Assembly (NCBI GenBank): GCA_934230685.1
Contig: CAKQFF010000084.1
Coordinates: 1 to 8,253 of the forward strand
Direction: 5' to 3'
Source: an uncultured Prevotella sp.
Lineage (GTDB): Bacteria; Bacteroidota; Bacteroidia; Bacteroidales; Bacteroidaceae
Length of the DNA: 8,253 nucleotides
The translations under genes were made by a program, and so were the position numbers. The notes beneath the pieces were generated by a model. That model was not told the DNA's origin. It did not search any database and saw only the letters and a list, made by a program, of their open reading frames with translations. This document shows, in pieces, positions 3,060 through 8,253 of the stretch (its first letter is position 1; each line of letters opens with the position of its first letter).

Positions 3060-5621
3060 ATGGCAAAAAAGAAACCTGAACGCAAGCCCTCCAAATTCAA
3101 GGAGGCATTTGGCTTGGCTAACATTCTCCGAAGCGAGCGAACGGACTTCCTCTTCGGAGTATTATTCGTGTTTTTGGCAGTCTACATGATTGTCGCTATG
3201 TCGTCGTATCTCAACACGGGAACCGCCGACCAAAGTCTGCTTGAGAATCTGCGGCCAGGCGAATGGGTCAATTCGGGCAAGGTGTTCTGCAACTATTGCG
3301 GCTCGGCAGGAGCCATCCTGTCGTATCTGCTCATCACCGAGAACTTCGGTTTCGCGGCGTTCCTCATTCCCTGCTTCCTGATATTGGTGGGCATAAAGAT
3401 GATGCAAATCTACATGGTGAACCTATGGAAATGGTTCTTCGGCATGGGATTCTCGATGATTTGGCTCTCGCTCTTCATGTCGAAGGTGCTGTCGCCAGTC
3501 ATGGACGAGCTGTTCTTCAACCCCGGAGGCAAGCACGGAGCCATGGCCGTGGACACGATACAGAATGTCATCGGCCCTCCCGGACTCACAGCCGTGCTCT
3601 TCTTCGCGGCCATCGCCCTGCTCACGTTCATCAGCAAGCAGACCATATTCTACACAAGACGGATGTTCAACCCGCTCAGAAACGTGGCCACCATGACCAA
3701 GGAGATGGTGAACGACAAGATTGCGGGAATGGGCAACGGCAACCCTGCCGACAACGCAAATGGCGAAGAGGCCGAGAACCTTGGCTCAACCCTGCCGACA
3801 GAAGCCGGCAACAACCCCGAGGGCGGCGAGGACGAGGACGGCTCTGGCAAGAAGAGCAGCGAGGAGAACAAGTCGCCCATGGCATCGGTAATCGACCTGA
3901 CTGACCTATCGGCAATGCAGCCCCAAAACAAGATGGACGAGCAGGCGAATGCGGAAACAGTCACGAAAGTCACGAAAGTCACGAAAGTCAATAGTGAATC
4001 GGCAACAGCCGCAGCCAATCCCGCAAGCAACCTCACCGTAGAGGTGGGCAAGGACGAGAAGGCCTCTTCCACACAGCGCACCCCCGAGAAGTTCAACACG
4101 CCCATCAACCCGCTCGAGCCGTTCACCAGCTACAAGCTGCCCGGACTCGACCTGCTCAACCGCGACGACAACGATGGCAAGCCCTACGTCGACATGGAGG
4201 AGATAAAGACCCACAACGAGGAAATCGTGAGGGTGCTCAAGAGCTTCGGCATCGAGATCAGGGAGATCAAGGCCACGGTGGGCCCTACCATCACGCTCTA
4301 CGAGATTACGCCTGCCGAGGGCATCAGAATCACCAAGATACGCAATCTGGAGGACGACATCGCCCTTCGTCTGTCGGCCCTCGGAGTGCGCATCATCGCC
4401 CCTATCCCCGGCAAGGGAACCATCGGTATCGAGGTGCCTAACAAGAAGCGCCACAACGTGTCGATGGAGAGCATTCTGAACTCGAAGAAATTCCAGGAAA
4501 CCAAGTACGACCTGCCCATCGCCCTGGGCAAGACCATCACCAACGAGGTGTTCATGGCCGACCTTACGAAGATTCCACACCTGCTTGTGGCTGGTGCCAC
4601 TGGTCAGGGTAAGTCTGTAGGTCTGAACGTCATCATCACATCCCTGCTCTACAAGAAGCATCCCAACGAGCTGAAGCTTGTGCTCATCGACCCTAAGAAG
4701 GTGGAGTTCAGCGTCTACTCGCCCATAGCCGACCACTTCATGGCGCAGGTTGACGACGACGACGAGCCTATCATCACCGACGTGACTAAGGTGGTGCGCA
4801 CGCTCAAGAGCCTCTGCACGCTGATGGACCACCGCTACGACCTACTGAAACTGGCTGGAGCGAGAAACATCAAGGAGTACAACGGCAAATACCTCAACCA
4901 TCAGCTCAACCCCGAGAACGGACACGAGTTCATGCCCTACATCGTCGTGATAATCGACGAGTTTGGCGACCTCATCATGACCGCCGGCAAGGAGGTGGAG
5001 ATGCCTATCGCCCGTATAGCCCAGCTGGCGCGTGCCGTGGGCATCCACATGATCATCGCCACACAGCGCCCTACCACATCCATCATCACGGGCAACATCA
5101 AGGCCAACTTCCCCGGACGCATCGCCTTCAAGGTGAGCTCGATGATGGACTCGCGCATCATCCTCGACCGTCCTGGAGCCAACCAGCTCATCGGTATGGG
5201 CGACATGCTCTACCTCAACGGTAACGAGCCTACACGTGTGCAATGCGGATTCATCAACACACCGGAGATTGTGAAAATCAACGAGTACATCGCCAAGCAG
5301 TCGGGCCCCGTGCATCCTATGGAGCTGCCCGAGCCTAAGGGCGACGACAACGGCGACAGCAGCTCGGGCAACGGCGGAGGCGAAATGGGCGCGCTCGACC
5401 CCTTCTTCGAGGAGGCGGCACGCTCGGTGATCATCAGCCAGCAGGGCAGCACGAGCATGATTCAGCGCCGATTCTCCATCGGCTACAACCGCGCCGGACG
5501 ACTCATGGACCAGCTCGAGAAAGCGGGCATCGTGGGAGCAGCCCACGGCAGCAAGCCGCGCGACGTGCTTATTGCCGACGAGGGCCAGCTGAGCGCAATA
5601 CTCGCACAACTAAAAAAGTAA
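3060..5621 (+). CDS. ftsK: DNA translocase FtsK
   Basis: FtsK anchors at the division septum and pumps DNA with an ATP-driven hexameric motor, clearing the chromosome terminus and activating XerCD recombination at dif. The 853 residues show a basic N-terminus and hydrophobic membrane segments at about 30-48, 82-118, 122-143 and 168-192. A low-complexity acidic linker follows (about 212-350) with a VTKVTKVTKV repeat at 301-310. The alpha domain lies at about 355-470 (ATVGPTITLYEITPAEG). The RecA-like motor has Walker A GATGQGKS at 512-519, Walker B VVIIDEFGDL with D633-E634, and ATQRP at 667-671 followed by KANFPGRIAFKVSS. The C-terminal winged-helix gamma domain is at about 780-853 (QRRFSIGYNRAGRLMDQLE). 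The linker is short compared with E. coli FtsK (1329 residues), as is common outside Proteobacteria. The ATG at 3060 is the only start giving the whole membrane domain. lolA follows after 26 bp. Confidence 0.97.
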   Translation: MAKKKPERKPSKFKEAFGLANILRSERTDFLFGVLFVFLAVYMIVAMSSYLNTGTADQSLLENLRPGEWVNSGKVFCNYCGSAGAILSYLLITENFGFAAFLIPCFLILVGIKMMQIYMVNLWKWFFGMGFSMIWLSLFMSKVLSPVMDELFFNPGGKHGAMAVDTIQNVIGPPGLTAVLFFAAIALLTFISKQTIFYTRRMFNPLRNVATMTKEMVNDKIAGMGNGNPADNANGEEAENLGSTLPTEAGNNPEGGEDEDGSGKKSSEENKSPMASVIDLTDLSAMQPQNKMDEQANAETVTKVTKVTKVNSESATAAANPASNLTVEVGKDEKASSTQRTPEKFNTPINPLEPFTSYKLPGLDLLNRDDNDGKPYVDMEEIKTHNEEIVRVLKSFGIEIREIKATVGPTITLYEITPAEGIRITKIRNLEDDIALRLSALGVRIIAPIPGKGTIGIEVPNKKRHNVSMESILNSKKFQETKYDLPIALGKTITNEVFMADLTKIPHLLVAGATGQGKSVGLNVIITSLLYKKHPNELKLVLIDPKKVEFSVYSPIADHFMAQVDDDDEPIITDVTKVVRTLKSLCTLMDHRYDLLKLAGARNIKEYNGKYLNHQLNPENGHEFMPYIVVIIDEFGDLIMTAGKEVEMPIARIAQLARAVGIHMIIATQRPTTSIITGNIKANFPGRIAFKVSSMMDSRIILDRPGANQLIGMGDMLYLNGNEPTRVQCGFINTPEIVKINEYIAKQSGPVHPMELPEPKGDDNGDSSSGNGGGEMGALDPFFEEAARSVIISQQGSTSMIQRRFSIGYNRAGRLMDQLEKAGIVGAAHGSKPRDVLIADEGQLSAILAQLKK
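3960..3989 (+). repeat. 9-bp in-frame tandem repeat in the FtsK linker
   Basis: GTCACGAAA is repeated three times and followed by a further GTC, encoding VTKVTKVTKV. The copies are identical at the DNA level, including synonymous positions, so the repeat is recent or maintained by slippage rather than selected only as protein. It lies in the unstructured linker, where length changes should be tolerated. Confidence 0.85.
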
Positions 5622-5647
5622 AAATATAACAAAACACTAATTATCTT

Positions 5648-6271
5648 ATGAAACACATTTTGTTTAGCTTATTCACGGCTGTGGTGGCATTGCTCTTTGC
5701 CCCCACAGCCCAGGCGCAGAACAATGCCGCACAGGCTCGCGCCATACTCGACAAGACCGCCAAGGTGGTGGGCAGAAGCGGAGGTGTGAGCGCCTCGTTC
5801 ACGATGAACGCTCCGTCAACAGGCTCGATGTCGGGCAAGATTTCGGTGAAGGGAAACAAGTTCTACGCCTCCACACCTCAGACAACGGTTTGGTTCAACG
5901 GCAAGACCCAGTGGACCTACATGAAGAAGAACAACGAGGTGAACGTGAGCACGCCTACTGCCGCACAGCAGCAGATGATGAACCCCTACACATTTATTAA
6001 TGTATACAAGAGCGGCTACAAGCTCTCCACCAAGCCTTCGGGCGCCAACAACGAGGTGCACATGGTGGCTGGCAACAAGAACCATAGCATCCAGGAGATG
6101 TACATCACGGTGAACAAGAAGACCTCGGTGCCATCGCAAATCAAGATGAAGCACGGCAACAAGTGGTACACAATCAGCGTGAGCGACTTCTCGGCAAAGA
6201 ACCTGCCCAACTCGCTCTTCACGTTCAACTCGAAGGACTATCCCTCTGCCGAGGTGATTGACCTGAGATAA
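5648..6271 (+). CDS. lolA: LolA-like periplasmic outer-membrane lipoprotein carrier
   Basis: LolA picks up mature lipoproteins released from the inner membrane and carries them through the periplasm to the outer membrane. The 207-residue protein starts with a signal peptide: MKH, a hydrophobic stretch at residues 4-18, and a probable signal peptidase I site after A-Q-A at 21-23. The mature part fits the LolA fold: alternating beta-strand patterns (GKISVKGNKFYASTP, TVWFNGKTQWTYMKKNNEVNVS), a central FINVYKSGYKL segment and a C-terminal strand SLFTFNSKDYPSAEVIDLR, the usual LolA-like ending. It starts 26 bp after the ftsK stop with no terminator between, so the two genes are likely co-transcribed. 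The ftsK-lolA order also occurs in E. coli. Sequence similarity to proteobacterial LolA is expected to be low, so assignment rests on pattern and neighbourhood. Confidence 0.85.
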   Translation: MKHILFSLFTAVVALLFAPTAQAQNNAAQARAILDKTAKVVGRSGGVSASFTMNAPSTGSMSGKISVKGNKFYASTPQTTVWFNGKTQWTYMKKNNEVNVSTPTAAQQQMMNPYTFINVYKSGYKLSTKPSGANNEVHMVAGNKNHSIQEMYITVNKKTSVPSQIKMKHGNKWYTISVSDFSAKNLPNSLFTFNSKDYPSAEVIDLR

Positions 6272-6334
6272 GCTCCAGTCCCGTCTTCTTGCTAATAGAA
6301 GTTTGCTAATACAAAACGAAAAAACGACACGCTC

Positions 6335-7861
6335 ATGCAAACAAAAATGACGTTCCTACAAACGGTAAGGATCTTGCTGCGCCACCGCAAGCTTGCCGAC
6401 ATGCGCAATCTTAGCTCCCAGCAAAACAAATTTGCCAAAGGGCTGATTTACGTCTCGATAGGTTTCCTTGTGATTTATCTCATCGGTCTGTCGATTCCCG
6501 CAGCAATGATTGCCAACGAATCGCGCACCACCACATCGGCCGAGATGCTGTGCATCATCCTGCCCTTCATCCTGTTGTTCGACTTCAGCCAGCGCTGGAT
6601 AGGCCAGCAGACCCCGTCGCAGATTGTGAAGCCCTACACCCTGCTTCCGCTCTCGCGCTACGCCTGCATGGACGCGTTCATTATCTCGTCGATACTCAGC
6701 TGGAGCAACTACATCTGGCTCGCCTTCGTGCTGCCCTACGTGCTCATGTCGATGCTCTTCAGCTATGGCTTCGTCACGTCGCTCCTGGCTGTGGCGTTTG
6801 TGGTGGTAATGCTGGCAGCCAACAGCCAGTGGTACTCCATCGTCAGGACGCTGGTGAACGACAACTATGTCTGGTGGGCGTTGCCCATAAGCGTCTACGC
6901 CTTACTCATTGGTCTGCCCATGTATATGGAATTAGGCTTGGACAAGCCGTGGTTCAGCGACCTCTACAGCTGCGTGGGCTACTATATCGACTGCCACAAC
7001 ATCTTCGTGCTGCTCATGTCGCTCACGTGGTTTCTTATTCTTGTGAGTGTCAACCGCCAGATACAATTCGTCTTTGTGCAGCGCGAGCTGATGCGCGTGG
7101 ACAAGAAGGAGGAGGTGAAGAAGGTGAACAAGTTCACGTTCCTCGAACGCTACGGCGAGATTGGCTCATTCATACAGTTGGAACTGAAGCTGATAATGAG
7201 AAACAAGAATCCGCGCAAGGCTTTCATCACGGGATTCATCACGATTGGTGCGCTGAGCTTGCTCATCATCTTCTCCGACATCTACGACTCCAGCGCCATG
7301 ACCAACTTCTGGGCAGTCTACAACTTCGTGATGTTCGGCGCAAGCATCCTCACAAGAATCATGGGCTTTGAGGGCAACTATATCGACTGTCTGCTTGTGC
7401 GCAGGGAGAACATTCTTGCCCTGCTGAAGGCCAAGTACATCTTCTACTCCATCCTGCTTGTCGTGCCGTTCATGCTGATGCTGCCTGTGGTTTTCTCGGG
7501 CAAGTGGTCGCTGTACATGCTGCTGAGCTATGGCGTGTTCACCATGGGATTCCAGTACTTCTGCATCTTCCAGACTGCCGTATACAACCGACAGACCATT
7601 CCGCTCAACGAGAAGCTCACATCCAAGGGCGGACTCGAAGGCAACTACATCCAGATGATCATAATGTTCACGGCTCTCTTAGTGCCTGTGTTCCTGGTGA
7701 ACACATTGCAGACGTTCCTCAGCGACAATGTGGCCTACAGCATAATGCTCGCCATCGGACTGGTGTTTGTGGCAACCCACCGCCTGTGGCTGCGCAACAT
7801 CTACAACCGCATGATGAAGAAGAAGTACGCCATACTCGAAAGCTTCACCACAACACGATGA
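6335..7861 (+). CDS. DUF5687-like polytopic membrane protein (ABC permease-like)
   Basis: This 508-residue inner-membrane protein has roughly ten to twelve hydrophobic segments (about 36-60, 70-86, 112-142, 144-162, 179-197, 220-238, 296-314, 325-342, 368-388, 391-412, 438-457 and 467-483). A charged cytoplasmic loop lies between the two halves (about 248-292: RVDKKEEVKKVNKFTFLERYGEIGSF, then ELKLIMRNKNPRKAF). That loop motif, LERYGxIGxF...L...RNKxPRKAF, and the N-terminal cytoplasmic helix are what I recall of DUF5687, a Bacteroidetes family resembling ABC-2-type export permeases. Transport function and substrate are unknown. No ATP-binding subunit gene lies beside it here. It starts 63 bp after lolA with no clear promoter or terminator between, so read-through from ftsK-lolA is likely. 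The ATG at 6335 was chosen; a second in-frame ATG at 6347 is equally possible. Confidence 0.75.
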   Translation: MQTKMTFLQTVRILLRHRKLADMRNLSSQQNKFAKGLIYVSIGFLVIYLIGLSIPAAMIANESRTTTSAEMLCIILPFILLFDFSQRWIGQQTPSQIVKPYTLLPLSRYACMDAFIISSILSWSNYIWLAFVLPYVLMSMLFSYGFVTSLLAVAFVVVMLAANSQWYSIVRTLVNDNYVWWALPISVYALLIGLPMYMELGLDKPWFSDLYSCVGYYIDCHNIFVLLMSLTWFLILVSVNRQIQFVFVQRELMRVDKKEEVKKVNKFTFLERYGEIGSFIQLELKLIMRNKNPRKAFITGFITIGALSLLIIFSDIYDSSAMTNFWAVYNFVMFGASILTRIMGFEGNYIDCLLVRRENILALLKAKYIFYSILLVVPFMLMLPVVFSGKWSLYMLLSYGVFTMGFQYFCIFQTAVYNRQTIPLNEKLTSKGGLEGNYIQMIIMFTALLVPVFLVNTLQTFLSDNVAYSIMLAIGLVFVATHRLWLRNIYNRMMKKKYAILESFTTTR

Positions 7862-7910
7862 GGCTTTCACACATATTTATATTATAGGAAAGAATACTTT
7901 ACTATCGCGA

Positions 7911-7953
7911 CGCGGCTTATAATTGCAAATCAACAATTATAAGTCGCGTTTTA
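7911..7953 (+). terminator. Intrinsic terminator after the DUF5687 gene
   Basis: A 15-bp stem (7911-7925 with 7934-7948) with a single G-U wobble encloses an 8-nt loop and is followed by TTTT. It lies 49 bp after the DUF5687 stop and before the promoter of the next gene. It separates the ftsK-lolA-DUF5687 unit from the kinase gene. Confidence 0.85.
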
Positions 7954-8018
7954 GGTTAAGAAATGCCAAACGGCCATTCTTTTTTAACTTTTCACCGTCA
8001 TTATCCAAGTATTTGCCT

Positions 8019-8026
8019 TAACTTTG
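8019..8026 (+). promoter_or_regulatory. Bacteroidetes-type -7 promoter element for the kinase gene
   Basis: TAACTTTG fits TAnnTTTG exactly and lies 23 bp before the kinase ATG, giving a leader of about 17-20 nt. No clear TTTG is seen at -33. Its position right after the terminator supports it as the start of a new transcription unit. Confidence 0.6.
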
Positions 8027-8049
8027 CCAACATAGAAAACAGAGAGAAT

Positions 8050-8253
8050 ATGAAGAAACGAACAATTTGGACAATAGCCACCATCATGGGATTCTCCTTC
8101 ATGGCCCTGCTCTACCTACAACTGAAATACATTCAGGAAATGGTGGACATGAAGAAGGAGCAATTCGACGAGTCGGTCAACCGCGCCCTCTACCAAGCCT
8201 CGCGCAACCTGGAGCTCAACGAGACCCTGCGCTATCTTGAGAAGGACGTGAAC
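8050..8253 (+). CDS. Sensor histidine kinase, N-terminal part (RprX-like; runs off the window)
   Basis: Sixty-eight residues are visible. A short basic start (MKKR) precedes one hydrophobic membrane segment at about residues 5-24. A charged periplasmic start follows: QEMVDMKKEQFDESVNRAL and ASRNLELNETLRYLEKDV. This pattern resembles the N-terminus of Bacteroidetes two-component kinases of the RprX type (described in Bacteroides fragilis with regulator RprY). The catalytic H-box and ATPase domains are outside the window, so kinase identity rests on recalled similarity of the sensor region only. The ATG at 8050 directly precedes the membrane segment and follows the purine-rich AGAGAGAAT. It has its own promoter and is isolated from the upstream operon by the terminator at 7911-7953. 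Confidence 0.6.
   Translation, partial: MKKRTIWTIATIMGFSFMALLYLQLKYIQEMVDMKKEQFDESVNRALYQASRNLELNETLRYLEKDVN

Noticed and set aside
3906..5609. Long minus-strand open frames (308 and 255 codons) opposite ftsK
   Set aside because: They are shadows of the FtsK linker and motor domain; composition is histidine- and valine-rich, without recognisable domains.
6285..6301. Terminator or attenuator between lolA and the DUF5687 gene (CTTCT...AGAAG)
   Set aside because: The stem is only 5 bp, with a 7-nt loop and just three following T; too weak to support.
6289..6311. Direct repeat TTGCTAATA (6289-6297 and 6303-6311) as a regulator site
   Set aside because: Two 9-bp copies in a short AT-rich gap with no known motif or promoter beside them; not enough to call.

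Overview
The window looks like chromosomal DNA of a Bacteroidales bacterium, most likely Prevotella-like. The reasons are family-level protein resemblance (DUF5687 membrane protein, RprX-like kinase N-terminus, Bacteroidetes-style FtsK and LolA), start codons without Shine-Dalgarno sequences, and promoter-like TAnnTTTG elements of the Bacteroidetes type. No database search was possible, so family names rest on motifs and recall.

Left part (1-2769), all on the minus strand and read right to left: a DEDDy 3'-5' exonuclease of the RNase D type, an RlmI-type 23S rRNA cytosine methyltransferase, and the N-terminal 167 residues of TilS (tRNA-Ile lysidine synthetase, cut by the window edge). All three have RNA or nucleic-acid maturation roles and may form one transcription unit. 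The exonuclease and methyltransferase genes are separated by about 440 bp of non-coding repeats. These are bounded by perfect 25-bp inverted repeats (1722-1746 and 2135-2159). Inside are short palindromes attached to TTTTGAATT units, a REP-like GC-rich core and a four-copy 22-bp tandem array. The right inverted repeat supplies the exonuclease stop codon, and the left one ends 12 bp before the methyltransferase start. This element is the most unusual thing in the window.

Centre (2770-3059): a divergent control region. It holds a five-copy 24-bp tandem repeat, which is also open as a 35-codon ORF on the minus strand. It also holds two TAATTTTG promoter elements facing apart as a perfect 9-bp inverted repeat, and an 8-bp stem-loop where the ftsK transcript should begin.

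Right part (3060-8253), plus strand: ftsK (DNA translocase), lolA (periplasmic lipoprotein carrier), and a DUF5687 polytopic membrane protein resembling an ABC permease. A strong intrinsic terminator follows at 7911-7953. A new promoter then leads into the first 68 codons of a sensor histidine kinase resembling RprX. The ftsK-lolA pairing is also known from Escherichia coli, where the two genes are adjacent.

The genes themselves are ordinary housekeeping functions. The novelty, if any, lies in the intergenic repeats.
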